From Rhizophagus sp. LPA8_4_AMF (taxonomy: Eukaryota > Glomeromycota > Glomeromycetes > Glomerales > Glomeraceae), in contig JADRCO010000025.1 in the NCBI GenBank assembly GCA_021464525.1, forward strand, positions 1-64,000: a DNA stretch of 64,000 bases, written 5' to 3'. The notes under the pieces were generated by a model. It searched no databases. It was not told the origin of the DNA and was given only the letters and a program-made list of their open reading frames with translations. Within the stretch, counting starts at the first letter, position 1. Every line of letters begins with the position of its first letter. The translations under genes and the position numbers were made by a program. This document shows positions 11,945-25,100 of the stretch, one piece after another.

Positions 11945-14849
11945 GGGGGTAATTTTTTGAACAAAGGAATGAGAAAAAAGAAGAAAAAAATTATTTTTTT
12001 TTTGATCTATATAAAGTAAAGTTATGATACACACATGCGCGATTTCTTTATATAGTTTTTGGTATCGGGAAGTATTCAATAAAAGATCTTTCTAGGTCAA
12101 CTCTGTTGCAGTTATTAAAATTATTACGTCATTCAGCAAATTTTTTTTTTACGTAGATATATATTTATGAAAGGGAAAAAATAATTAATAATATCTTCAG
12201 GGTTTTAAATTAAAAATTTTAAGGCTTAAAGAAAATCAAAACAAGCTGTGGGAGTTTCGTTATCATTTATTTTTATTTACAATTGATCTACTTAATATTT
12301 AAAGTTTTATCTATCCTTCTAAAGAATGCTGTATCACTAGTTATTGTTCCGAATGGTGATCGTGTGATTCATTTTGATCATTTATACTTCGGTTTTGTCC
12401 GTAAATGTCATGATGAAAAGTAACATTTTAAATCATGTTCTATAAATATTATATTGTTTCAACGCAGACGAAATCATTTATTACTATGAAATGTACGCCC
12501 TTGATTTCACTTAATTCGTTATAATCTAACCAATATTCCACTAGTTTAAAAGAATTCATTCGAACATGTGTAACAGGATAAATTATTTTATATAAGTCAT
12601 TTGAACACAAAGAAATTTAGCTACTTATTTTGTATTGACGCAGTACAAATTGTCACGCAACAATTCTTGATCTAAACTAATTTTATATATAAATTTATCC
12701 AAAAAAATTTTTTTCTCCGCAATGGCGCAATTGTAATTTCAAATTGGTATATATATATATTTCTATACGCATTTACTTTTTGTATTTATTATTTATTTAA
12801 TTTTATTTTTGTCTTTTTAAGCTAATTCGTTAACAAAAAAAATTCTTTCAAAGAAAATGTTGATTTTAGTTACTCTGTTTTTTAAAAGTATTTTCGTATA
12901 TTAACCCTCAAAGAATTTAGCACTTTTGATTTTTTTCTTGCGTTGATTTTTTTTTTTTTTTCTTGATAGAATTTCGGCAAAAATGTGAATAATAGGAAAA
13001 AAATAAGTTTGTATTTTTTTTTCTTTATATCCTTTTTTCTTTTTTAACTAAAGATCTTGGCTTTAATATATATTTATTGTGAAATCTCTAAAATCCAATA
13101 AAAAACAGAAGAAAATTTTTTTGATTGGTTAAAATTTATGGACGAAAACACGCCAAACGATTCGTTCTATAAATAAAGCATTGCAAATAATTACTTCATA
13201 TGATTTAGTACATTCCCCTGAAAAAAAGTTAGGTAACTATATTGACAAATATATAACGATCTTCCAAGAGATGATGCCATTTGATCAAATGTCGTATGAT
13301 TTTTGTGTGATTACATTGTACATATTATTGTAACTAATACTATATTTATTATTCTTAATTAGGTTTTTTTTTCACTAGTAATGTTTATTTATCATCACTA
13401 AAACAATTTACGTCATGACTGAAACCATATGATGAAATTTCTCAAGCGTTCATATGATATTATTTTTTTTTTCGGTGGATACTTTATGCGAGATATTTTA
13501 GATTGGGTTAGGTTATATGAATCAGGATCATTCAGATAATGTATAGTTGATAGTAATATGTTCTCGTTTTAATTTTAAATGTAGGAGGATGAGATGGGAT
13601 CTTTTTCGCAAAAGCAAAATAAATAAAATAAAATAAGCGAATTATTTTGAATTTGAATATCAATTAACGAACAAACGAATGTATATAGTTTACGATATTT
13701 TTCTTTCTAGATATTATAGCAAGCAGTGTGGACTAGAATGATTAAAATCATAACTCATAACTTATAACGCACTTGACTCATTTGCTCATAATGTAACGAA
13801 TAATCATAATTTCCGTATAGATTAAAAAAATTCAATTGTAAAGAGTATATTTCTATTAAGATGATGGGAATTTCTATCGAGATATTCGTTCTTTATTTTT
13901 AATTGTTACGCTTTTATAATTAAATTAAAAAGTTACATTAAGCGACAGTAGTTTTTAAATCTTAAAACATTTAGACCTGAAAGTTAAATATTGAAGATAC
14001 CAAGAATATAATAACGATATTAAGTTCATGAGTTCATTGATTTCATATACCTTTTGATTCGAATTAAACATAAATAAATATATGCATTATAATAATTTTT
14101 TTTGTCACAACAGTAGGACGTCAGAACACGACAAAATTATTGAAATTCTTTTTTTTTTTACGCGTTAAAATATTAATTAAATATAAGTTCTTTACTTAAT
14201 CTATCGCCTTTGCGATAGTTAGTTATCCGCTTGCTCACAAGATCGCACGCTATATAAATAAGTAAACAATAAGTGATAAAATATAAATATACATAAAATT
14301 AATTTTACATTATACCATAGTTATATTGTGATAATATCAACGAAAATTTTTAATTTTTTCAATAAAATTAATCTAAAAATTTAGTTATAATCGTTTCAGG
14401 GACTATGACCAAATATTAAGTAATATTTCAGCTGGTTTAGTAATATTTGCTTACAGCATATGAGTTAGCTAATTATGCTATATGACTAAATTACTTACGT
14501 CATATATGTACAATCTACCGTTTAATAAATAAACTTGCAAAAAAAAAAAAAAAAAAAAAAAAAAATATTAATTGATCTCTCTCGCATTTTAAGTAAACAC
14601 GTAAAAAGAAAGTCATTGTAAGGAGATACACATATATTATTATTGAAATAACCTTTCACAAATGAACAAATTTTCAAAATTCACATACCACAAAGGGAAT
14701 GAAATATGAAAGTAGTCATCGTTAAAAAAAAGTTCGCGCTGTATCTACATGCATTATATAATAAATATTTGCATTGGAATAACATTTAAGGTTAAGTAAT
14801 AATATTTCCATGAAACAAGTTTTACGCCTCCATTCACTCTACCCAATTT
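11945..14849. other. Long AT-rich non-coding stretch
   Basis: No ORF with a recognisable domain and no RNA gene seen. Homopolymer tracts are frequent, including a run of about 27 A near 14539-14565, which could be the tail of an old retrocopy although no target duplication was found. Confidence 0.5.
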
Positions 14850-15375
14850 AAAAAATGAGCAGGGCTTGATTCAAGAAATCTATACTAGCGTCAAATACAA
14901 TGATGCATTTTCCATGTGATTGGAATTTCGCTGACTTCACAGATATAGCCGTTCACATAATGAAAAGGCAGAAGACGAATAATCAAGAGAAATTTATGCT
15001 GGGATAATATTATTATAGCATTTGATAAAAGAATTTATAAATTATTGGTTAGAAATAGAATGGATATAATAAGGAAGATGTTTCAGCACAAGATCACATG
15101 GAATTGGTTTACCAGCAGCATATATTTCCTTTAATAAAATATATTTTGCTTCGATATAGTTCTATGCGCAAAGATAGGGGCACAGTTACTTGTTCTTCGG
15201 ACAATAATATAGCTTAATAATTTGTATACGAAATTCTGTTTGCAATGTTTCAACTCCTTCTATATCAATATCATCGGAGTTAGTTGAATCATGGTGTTGT
15301 TTTAATAATCTCGTGACTCGTGAATGCAATCCTTCGATAGGTTGGCCGTGGAACAGTATGTGGGGGATCATTTAA
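14850..15375 (-). pseudogene. Degraded protein-coding relic of unknown family
   Basis: Minus-strand reading gives gene-like peptide stretches in different frames: an ORF from 15371 (starting MIPHILFHGQPIEGLHSRV), then LLSEEQVTVPLSLRIELYRS, then IYAAGKPIPCDLVLKHLPYY. The pieces follow one another in the right order but are separated by frame changes without good splice sites, so this looks like a decayed host gene. I do not recognise the family. Confidence 0.35.
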
Positions 15376-17841
15376 AATTTAAATTATCGGCATAGGCTAG
15401 ATTATATAAATATTATAATCTCTACTATGCAGTGAGATCCAACTTCTTTGTTTTAAAACTAGGTAACAGGAACTGTTGGAGCGTCCGAAGCGTTCATCAT
15501 TAATGTATAAAAGTAAACAAAATCACAACATATTTATTGTCCACACGATATACTAGAAAATGATTGGTATTTAAACGCGTGCGGACAGACAAGAATCCAG
15601 AATGGAGTGTACCTAATCATAAGTGTCCTACGCTTACGCTTCGAACAATAAAGAAGTTAGTAGAGTTAATAGAGAAAAATCTCGTGAAAATTAATAAAAA
15701 AGTTTGACCATTTTCAACTGATTGCTGATAAAGTATAAAATTGTCTTACTATAACTCATAATATTGTTTATAATAAAACAACATCCAATTAATTTGTCAA
15801 AATTTTATATTCCTAAACTATTATTATTTATTATTTATTGTTTATTAACTTTAATATTTTTAATGGATCAGTTATTATCATATTTAATGTTTACTTGGAA
15901 TAACTAATTAGTTTGGTTTGTTTTAAATGTTTTAGTAATTAAAATTTATTAAAATTATTTTTTTTAGTAATTGGAAAGGAATATCATAAAGCGTTACTAT
16001 AATTCAATATATAAAAAAAGTATACCAACTATTAATTGCAATTAATTTGGTAACGAACATAAATAAGCTTTAAATAATAGTATCATTGCTTTATTAAAGT
16101 TTATTTAACATGCAAGATTTAAAATAAATTAAATATTCTAATTAAAATGCACATCTTAGTAATATAAAATTATTTTTCATTAGAATCAGTCAATAAAGTA
16201 CTTCATAAGGCGAACGATAATTTAAAAATAAAAGGAGATCGTGTAATTAAGATAAATATTACAGTATATTAGACAATGCAAATTGTCTACTTTAAACATC
16301 TTTTCTAGAATTACAGTAAATTTGAGCAGATTATTTATTTGTTAGTAGATATCCAGATTTTATGAAATATTTTTTTTTGTCTATATTTCTTGACCTATTA
16401 CTACTTTTACACATTGTTGATTTCTAATTAATTATAATTAACGAATGATTATAAAAAATTCTTTCATAGAATTTCACAATGAAAGTGAATAAATTACTAC
16501 GTTGGATATTTCAAAATAATGCCGTCTTAACTAAGTCCTTTTTTTTTAACAAAAAAGCTTGTCGCCATCTGATCACGTTGACGGAGATAGCAGTAGCATA
16601 CTGTACTGTAGATCGGGGGAAAGGACGAAGAGGAAGGAGGTGAAAGAAGGTAGGTGGCAGGGGTGAGAAAGAGAGAATTACAAAGAGGAAATGGTGAGAT
16701 GGGAGAAGGTTGTAAAGAGGTAATGGTTTCTATACAAAAATTTTCTTACGCATGAATCATTGAATCATGCCTACGACTCAATAATATTTCCTTTATGATC
16801 TATTGATCCAACAATATAAATCATATAAACAGTGATCTTCAACCTAGCTATCAATGAGTATCTAATAGTTATTTTAAATATTTAAATACCTCGCTCGTGA
16901 GGCAAATTGAAAAAAAATAGCCTTCCTCTTTTTCCCTTCTATTATATTTCGTCAAGTATGGTAAAAGTGAGGTACAATCATCTCTCCACAAGGCATAAGT
17001 TATAAACACACTTGAACGAATACAAAAAAGGTTGTTATCCTTATATCTCATATTAAATATGATTTGATTATATGGGTAAGACGAGAAAGTTTATTTTAAA
17101 AAATAATTTCTTTCTCATTTAAATGTCATATTGCATAGGTAATGGATTTATAGAGTAATATATTTAACAGAAGATGCACAGATATGAAAGAATTTTTCTT
17201 GATTATTTTATTCCATTTTTTATTTTGTAACTTTCTCCAAATATTTCATTAATTATAAACTAGTTGTAACAGATAACCCTGAATAAAGCTTGCCACCTCT
17301 ACGTGGTGTTCAGAATTCACTAGATTACGTATTTTTTATCAAAATTTTATTGTAAAATTAGTTTGCATACTTTTAGTCTTACTCAATCACATTGTAATAT
17401 TTAGCATTAATTGAAGGAAATTTTCTAAGGTATGGAAAGCGGTATTTTGACTATTTTAAAAAAATATTATTGAAAAAATAGTAAAATGAGATTTTTTCAT
17501 ATTAATATTTGTTTTATAAACAAGTTCATAATGAATAGTAATAAAATCATTTTTCGTTAAATTTCTTTATTAGTAAAATGGTTTCTAACTATAAAATCAC
17601 TAAACAATTTTATTATGATTATTACAATGCATATAAATTAGAAATATAATATAATTATTGGCTCCTCAGTTACAATTTATCAGAAAAATACCTATAAAAT
17701 CAAAAAAACATCAATGTGTAACAAGAAGAAATTGTTAATAGTGTGCCAAAATTTTTATTAATAGTATAGAAGGTACGTAGCCAGTTCTTCCTTAAGAACT
17801 AACATATTATACCAATAACAAAAGTTAGGATACCTGAATTA
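15376..17841. other. Non-coding stretch with a purine-rich island
   Basis: AT-rich with no supported gene. A G/A-rich island at about 16615-16715 (repeated GGAGG, GAAGG, GAGAGA motifs) contrasts with the surrounding sequence. Small ORFs in this interval are short and without domains. Confidence 0.5.
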
Positions 17842-18348
17842 CAGATGGTGGCTAAAAGTATAGGGACACTTGTGATTATCTCGCCATCCAGTGATTCAAT
17901 TTTGACGAATAAAGACTCATTGGATCCGTCTCATTGAGACGAATCAATGGTGATCTGATCATGTCTCTAGCATCAATAGACCACGAGATAATTACCAAAA
18001 CGGCTAAAACATATTTTTTGAATATATCTCCACATCTATCGATCTTAGAGACATGAGCTAGCTACCATTCGATTCGACTCAATGAGACAGATCTAATGAG
18101 CCTTTATTCGTCAAAATTGGATTACTGGACGGCGAAATAATGTCATAAACGTGTTCCAGCCAGAAGTTTTAATTTAGGAAAAATTGGACGTTTTGGCAAT
18201 TATCTCGTGATCTATCTATGCTAGAGATATGATCTAGCCACCATTCGACTCATCTTGATGAGACGTATCCAATGAGCCTTTACTCGTCAAGTTTGGATTA
18301 CTGGATGATGGTATAATCACGTGTCCAAATACTTTTGGCCACCCTCTG
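17842..18348. mobile_element. Tc1/mariner-like fold-back MITE with TA target site
   Basis: Terminal inverted repeats of about 28 bp: left begins CAGATGGTGGCTAAAAGTAT, and right ends CTTTTGGCCACCCTCTG. Both are flanked by TA, the Tc1/mariner target duplication. The interior contains one segment (about 17862-17995) followed by two reversed copies (about 18036-18136 and 18190-18330). No transposase ORF remains, so it is non-autonomous. The three-segment structure suggests partial internal duplication or one copy landing in another. Confidence 0.75.
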
Positions 18349-19166
18349 TAAGTGTTTTAGAATGGCTACCGAGTGAAATAATTCTCCTAAGTCAGCTAGG
18401 AATTCACTGAATCACTTAGGAGTTATCAATTCCTTAACTTAATTTAGCTTAAGGAGTTACCCCAAATTTGCAAAATAAAAAAAAATACACCTTCTTTTTT
18501 AAGCCTCCTTATTCAGATTCAACCTTTCTGCCTCATCCAGTAAATAGCCTAGGAATTGTTAAGATCTTTCCAGTTATCAAAAATACTGTTTACATAGCTG
18601 TAATGAACAATTAATAAAAGAGATTGTTATCATCAAGAAAATGAATAAGAACAAGGAATTTGACATCACATATTTCCTGCCTTTAACCTTCATTATAATT
18701 TGATACCATTATATTATAATCCTGAGATGACGGGTGTGTTATCAATAAGGATAATAAGAGTGAGAGGGAGAGAAAAGAAAGAAAGAAAGGGAAGTAAGAT
18801 AACAATTTAGACCCACAGTCACTAGAGTCTAAGTATAAAAAATTATGTCATGATCAAACAAATCTCATGTAAGATCTATATATAGATTATTAGTTAAGAG
18901 AGATGACTCACGATTAAACACGTAAGTTAATAATATTATTGGATTTATATCTAGTTAATTTTTGCATAAACTTATATAACTGATAGATGAGCTTGGGTAT
19001 ATTAATTTTCATAAACTTCAATATAACTAACATATTAATTATTAAATGCTAAAACTATTTTATCATTAATTTCAGTCAAGTTGAGTTACTTTAGTTGATG
19101 TTCTTGAAATGGTACCATTTAGGAAAGTTAGCCTTTTCAATAAACTTTAAATATTTTATTAAAAAA
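18349..19166. other. Non-coding stretch with small inverted repeats
   Basis: An inverted repeat with arms CTCCTAAGT and ACTTAGGAG lies near 18391-18423, followed by related CCTTAA/TTAAGG motifs up to about 18462. A GA-rich patch (GAGAGGGAGAG...) sits near 18760-18800. No gene is supported. Confidence 0.4.
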
Positions 19167-19695
19167 TTAGGCGTAAACCCGTCGCGTTGCGCCGGGGATG
19201 GGACTTTGCCCATTGAGCCAAGAGAGTAATGATAACATATTTATAATTTATTTGCCATGCAGTATGAATAGATCTAGTTTTTTACTATTGCTATGATGGG
19301 AAATAAATGTAATAAATTTATACAATTTATATGCTTATACAAATAATAGTGAATTGTGTGAAATTTCCATTATAGCGATCTATTGTTACAAAAAAAAATC
19401 TCCCTAATTAATATGAAAATAAATCCCCATAAAATTTATTATACCGATATATTATTATCAACTACTTATTAGCATTTAGTAGAAATGGCAGTCACCGGAA
19501 GGAGAACTAAAAATAATACATTATTAGTAATCAACATGATTTGCCGATCAAGCGGGTCTTAACTATAAAGAATATGGATCAGGCGCAAACGAATGCAGAT
19601 GAATCACGTGTTCGAAATTCAAAATTAATTTATACAGGCTAGTCTAAACGTTACTGATCGACATTTGTTTTTTTTATATATAGAAGATATAGATA
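19167..19695 (-). mobile_element. Helitron-like non-autonomous element
   Basis: On the minus strand the element ends with a GC-rich hairpin (arms CCCGGCGC / GCGACGGG with a short loop) followed after about 10 nt by ACGCCTAA and then T, matching the known Helitron 3' rule (hairpin, CTRR, insertion before T). The opposite end carries TCTATATCTTCTATATATAA, which resembles known TC-starting Helitron 5' ends; the exact 5' base is uncertain (about 19681-19697). It has no terminal inverted repeat and no target duplication, as expected. No Rep/helicase coding sequence is present. Confidence 0.5.
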
Positions 19696-19863
19696 TAGAT
19701 ATTATTAAAAAATTATTTTGTAATTTAGGGCGTAAGTTATTTATTTAATTCTATTATTACTTATTGTTATAAAAACATAATATTTAAATCGTCTCCAGCT
19801 TAATCTATTATATTGTTTCAAAGGTGTTCAAGCTTATTTAGTAAGCTTCAATTGATGAATATA

Positions 19864-20175
19864 CAGTCAATTCTTGATAGGCCGTCTGGGCTGATCACGT
19901 TAATATGATAGGAAATCTGGTATACCCTGGGAAATTTTGGTATATTATAGTATATTGTATAATAATTGTATCTATATGGCGTAAAAACGTAAGTTACACA
20001 AATATCTTCGTTATCTTGAAAAAAATTCGTTGTAAAAGAAAATTCATTATTAAAAGGGTCATTTTATATACACGGTTTATAAAATAATGAGATTATTTTC
20101 ATATGTTAAAATCTGTACCATCCGTTATATTGTAAAATTCGTTATATCAAAATTCGTTATAAGAAGAGTTGACTG
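19864..20175. mobile_element. TA-flanked pogo/mariner-type MITE
   Basis: Inverted termini CAGTCAATTCTT and AAGAGTTGACTG (one mismatch over 12 bp) are flanked on both sides by TA. Subterminal AATTCGTTATA repeats lie at the right end. CAGTC-type ends with TA target sites are known for the Tc1/mariner superfamily, pogo branch. The single ORF inside (19905-20087) has no transposase motif, so the element is non-autonomous. Confidence 0.65.
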
Positions 20176-21236
20176 TATGCGGACTTAATTAAACGCGTTT
20201 GTTATGAGTTTTTTTTTACTATAATTTTTATAACAATTAAAGAACTAGTTTTAAATATGTTTACATTGTTATAAATTTTTTATAATTAAAAGTTTATATT
20301 ATAAAAAAGACAACCTTTGAACCATTATATTAATATAATGGTTATAGTAATTATTTACAGATGATCTAAATCAAAATATTCATTTATAAATTCCCGATGA
20401 TAAAGGAAATTTAACGATAAATATTATTTAGGTTTTAAAAAATTACAAGATTACTAAATTAACAAGTTTAAAATTTCATTCTTTTTATTTCATTTTAGAT
20501 TATCTTAAACACTAAAGACGGGAACGATATTAAACCTTTTTTGATAAGAACTTTTATTGCTTTTTTGAAAAATAAGATTTATATTGTGAAAACAAGAATA
20601 TGAAAGATAATTAAGAACATTTACTTAAATAAATTGAACGTAAAAATATTTCAGCTCGTTGTCTACTATCAATTTTGGTTTAATTATTCCCGATCATTCA
20701 ATATTATATGCACACATGAATATTTATAATTCGATTGTTTTATTTCTATTGTTGAGAATGACAAAAATATCATTGGCTTTTTTATAAAACAAATTCATTA
20801 GTAATCAGTTATTGATAAAAAAGAAGGTAGAAATCCTGTATCTGCTGATTCGTCACAGCACGCCCACTTCGATACCCTAAATATATAAATTTCTGGGTCC
20901 TACTTTATCTGGGCAAGAGCAAGCACTAATATTATTTGCTCGTAATCGATGAAAACTATTGCAGTATTCTTTCATTGAATAAGCTATAAAACTAGATGAA
21001 TTGCAAATATCAGACGAACATCAAAATTTCGTTTCGTGATAAATGATCACGAAATACTAATGTTTACTATATTTGTTACAAAACTCGTGTCCTATAATAT
21101 GAATATTTAAAGTATTATTATAAATACCAGCTGATAAAAGAACTGTATATTCGTATCAAAGATCTTTGGAACAACGAAAGGTGGTAAACCACAAATTTAT
21201 GATAGTATAATCCAATATCAGTCAATTTGTTTCATT
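20176..21236. other. Non-coding stretch
   Basis: AT-rich, with no supported gene, RNA or clear repeat boundary. Confidence 0.45.
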
Positions 21237-21600
21237 TCGCTCTTAGCTAATATATTTCCTTTACGTAAATTTCCGTGAGTAAGATCTAGATAGTAATGTA
21301 ATTTATTCGTATTATTTAATGTAAACATAGTTGGATAAGATTTAAATTTTGAAACAATACAATAATCACATGGTACCCAACGGTCAATATACTAAAATTA
21401 TAACGTAATGGATTATCCTTCAATATTATTGAATATACTAACTAACCTTTTCCCATTATTTCAATATTATAAAATTGATCATGTGGGTATCCATTCAATT
21501 ACATTATCAACTGATTATTTAATTTTTGGTTGCATCCGACTGCAATTTTAATAATTTTTTTACTTCATTCATACTTTGTATTAAAAGAATCCAAAATTTT
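21237..21600 (-). pseudogene. Relic of an array-type kinase gene
   Basis: Reading the minus strand from about 21560 downward gives VIEWIP, an F.NIEIMGKG-like b1 strand, then a YS-type strand, all interrupted by stops. Near 21237-21300 it gives DLTHGNLRKGNILA, a degraded form of the HRDxHxGNIL catalytic loop. The order N-lobe to C-lobe fits the kinase family, but most of both lobes is gone. It lies about 500 bp upstream of kinase gene B on the opposite strand. Confidence 0.5.
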
Positions 21601-22100
21601 TTAATATAACGTCATAAAAATTTTGACTAATTAACAATGATTACTCGCAATTAATATAAGGCAAAATAACAGGTAAATTATTTATTTTTAACGTTAATAA
21701 ATTATAATATATATTTTACATTTTCTATAGTTCATATATCAGTCGTACCACTTGATATCCCAAATTTGTATTGGTTGCTGATAGCGGTCAGTCATACCGA
21801 TCTACAAAAATTGGGGTCGATTTTATAATAGACGTATCTTATAACCAATCCCGATTAATCAAAAAATTGGCAAAATTGCGCTCAATTGTAAGTACAATTT
21901 GATTGGTTATCCATTTTTTCGGTCAATCATAGGACTACTATTTCAGAATTTATTTGGTTGGATCTGCTACCATAGAATGCTAATTTTGTAAAATCACCTG
22001 ACAAAATAATCTTATATAAGTAAACCATTTTTCCTATTTAATAATTGAAAAATACGTATATATAAAGTAAACAAATTTTCTATTCAACTTTAAAATTACA
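21601..22100. other. Upstream region of kinase gene B
   Basis: AT-rich sequence with several ATTGGTT/AACCAAT boxes in both orientations between about 21760 and 21960. Some could be CCAAT-type promoter elements or traces of a small repeat. Nothing firmer can be said. Confidence 0.3.
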
Positions 22101-25100
22101 ATGTTATCACAAAGTGATAATACGTGCTGTGAAAAATGCGGTAAAAAATTTACTGTAGTATCATACAAATGGTGCAAACCATGTCAATTAGAAAGCGTTT
22201 TAAAGATCCAACCAATAGGAATGAAAAAAATCAATAATTTAGTTCAAGGAATGCAAATAAAAATTAAAAATCATGATTATATAGTATTTGAATGGATACC
22301 ATATAATCAATTTAATAATATTGAAGTAATGGGAAAGGGTAATTTTATTACAGTATATTCAGCGATATGGAAAGATGGACCATTATTTTATGATTTAAAT
22401 GAAAAGAATTATATAAGAAAATCGGATGAGAAAGTTGTTTTAAAAATTTTTGAATATTCTCGTAACAAAACTTATGAAATTTTCAATGAGGTATGAAAAT
22501 TAGTTTTTTTTTTTATAAATTTAACTTGAATCCTTTTTTTTTTAATATGATGATTGGTATTTTTAATAGGTTAAAAATTGTTCAATAATTTGGAAAACTA
22601 ATATTCCTAAAATATATGGAATATCTCAAAATCCGGTTACCAAAAATTATATTATGGTTCTTGAAGATCAATATTTTTTAAAATATTGTATTAATTGTAA
22701 AATGTATAATATTTGGTGTGGTTTATGCCAAAGAAATAATTTAACAAAAAATTATATAAATTGGACTAGTGAAAATAAAAAAATTGATAATTTTATTCAA
22801 GGAATGCAATTAAAAATTAGTAATTACAATGATACAGTATTTGAATGGATACCTTACAATCAGTTTAATCAAATTGAAGAAATAAGTAAAGGTGATTTAG
22901 CTTTAATATATTCAGCAATATGGAAGAATGGACCGTTATATCATAATTTATATGAAAAGAAATATACGAGAATGTTAAATAAGAAAGTCGTTTTAAAATG
23001 TATATATAATTCACAAAAATTAATTTTTAAATTCTTAATTAAGGTATGAAAATTCTAAAAATTAATAACTAACATTTTTAGCAGCATTAATAATGAAATT
23101 TTTTTTATTTACTGTATATAATAGGCTAGAAGGTATTCTATAATTGACAATAAGGATTATTATTACGATAATATATATGGAATATCCCAAGACCCAAATA
23201 CAAAAAATTACATTATGGTTTTGAATATTGAGTATTTTAAAGGATATTGTTTAAAATGTGATGAAAAATATACAAATATAAATTATACATGGTGTGAACA
23301 ATGTCAAAGAAATAATTTAAAGAAAGATTTTACAAACTGGACTAGTAGAAATAAAAAGGTTGATAATTTTATTCAAAGAATGCAATTAAAAGTGAAACAT
23401 CATTATAATATAATATTTGAATGGATACCATATAATCAATTTAATAATATTGAAGTAATAGGAAAAGGTAATTTTATTACAGCAGCATATTCAGCGATGT
23501 GGAAAGATGGACCATTATTTTATGATTTAAATGAAAAGAATTATATAAGAAAATCGGATGAGAAAGTTGCTTTAAAAATTTTCGAATATTCTCGAAACAA
23601 AACTTATGAAATTTTTAATGAGGTATGAAAATTGGTTTTTTATAAATTTAACTTAAAATCCTTTTTTTAATATGATGATTTTATTTTTAATAGATTGAAA
23701 ATTGTCCAATAATTTATATTCCTAAAATATATGGAATATCTCAAGACCCAGTTACGAAAAATTACATTATGGTTTTGCATATTGATTATTTTGAAGTATA
23801 TTGTTTAAAATGTGATGAAGAATATACAAATATAGATTATAAGTGGTGTAAAAAATGCCAAAGAAATAATTTAAGAAAAGATTTTACAAATTGGACTAGT
23901 GGGAATAAAATAATTGATAAATTTATTCAAAAAATACAATTAAAAATTAACAACTATAATGATATAATATTTGAATGGATACCATATGGTCGATTTAATA
24001 ATATTAAAAATATTAAATTAATAGGAAAAGGTAATTTTACTAATTTTACTACAGTATATTCAGCAGCCAGATGGAAGGATGGCCCATTACTTTATGATCT
24101 AAATGAAAAGAAATATATGAGAAAATCAGAAAAGGAGATTACTTTAAAATTTTTTACTCAAAATATAACTTATAAATTATTCAATGAGGTAACGTGAAAT
24201 TAAATTTTGTGAACTTAACTTTAATCCTTTTTCTAAATATAATGATTCTTATATTTTAATAGATTAGTGAAAACTTGTATATTGTATATGGAATATCTCA
24301 AAATCCGGTTACGAAAGATTATATTATTGTTCTTGAAGATCAATATTTTTTAGAAAATTGTATTAATTGTAACAAAATGCATAATAATTGGTGTGAATTA
24401 TGTCAGAGAAATAATTTAACAAAAGATTATATAAATCGGACTAGTGGAAATCAAAAAGTTGATGATTTTATTCAAGAAATGCAATTAAAAATTAATAACT
24501 ATAATGATATAGTATTCGAATGGATACCTTACGATCAGTTTAATGAAATTAAAGAAATACGCAAAAGTAATTTTGCTATAATATTTTCAGCAATATGGAA
24601 GGATGGTCCACTATATCAGAATTCATATGAAAAGAAATATAAAAGAATGACAAATAAAAAAGTTGTTTTAAAATGTTTGTATAATTCACAAAATTTAATT
24701 AATGAATTTTTAAATAAGGTAAGAAATTTCTATGAACACTTCTATTATTTTTATCAGCTCAATATTAATTTTGTTTTTAATAGGCTAAAAGATATTCGAT
24801 AAATAAGAATAAGGATTTTTACTATGATAATATATATGGAATATCTCAAAATCCTTGTACTAAAGATTATATTATAGTTATTGAAAATGAATATTGCAGT
24901 AAATGTGCAAAATCAAATTACAATTGGTGCAAATTATGTAAAATAAATTACATGAAAGAATCTTTTACCAATTGGACTGATGAAAATGAAAATATTGATA
25001 GTTTAATTCAGAAAATGCAAATAAAAGTTGATGAATTCATTGAGAATAACCAATACTATGAATTTGATGATAGAGTATTTGAATGGATACCATACAATCA

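Noticed and set aside
11885-12079. 64-aa ORF with a poly-Lys end
   Set aside because: It is read through the poly(dT)/poly(dA) fold-back and is not a plausible protein.
14539-14565. Poly(A) run as the tail of a retrocopy
   Set aside because: No flanking target duplication or recognisable body was found.
19590-19625. B-box-like GTTCGAAATTC suggesting a tRNA-derived SINE
   Set aside because: No A box at the right distance, no tail and no target duplication; it lies inside the Helitron-like element.
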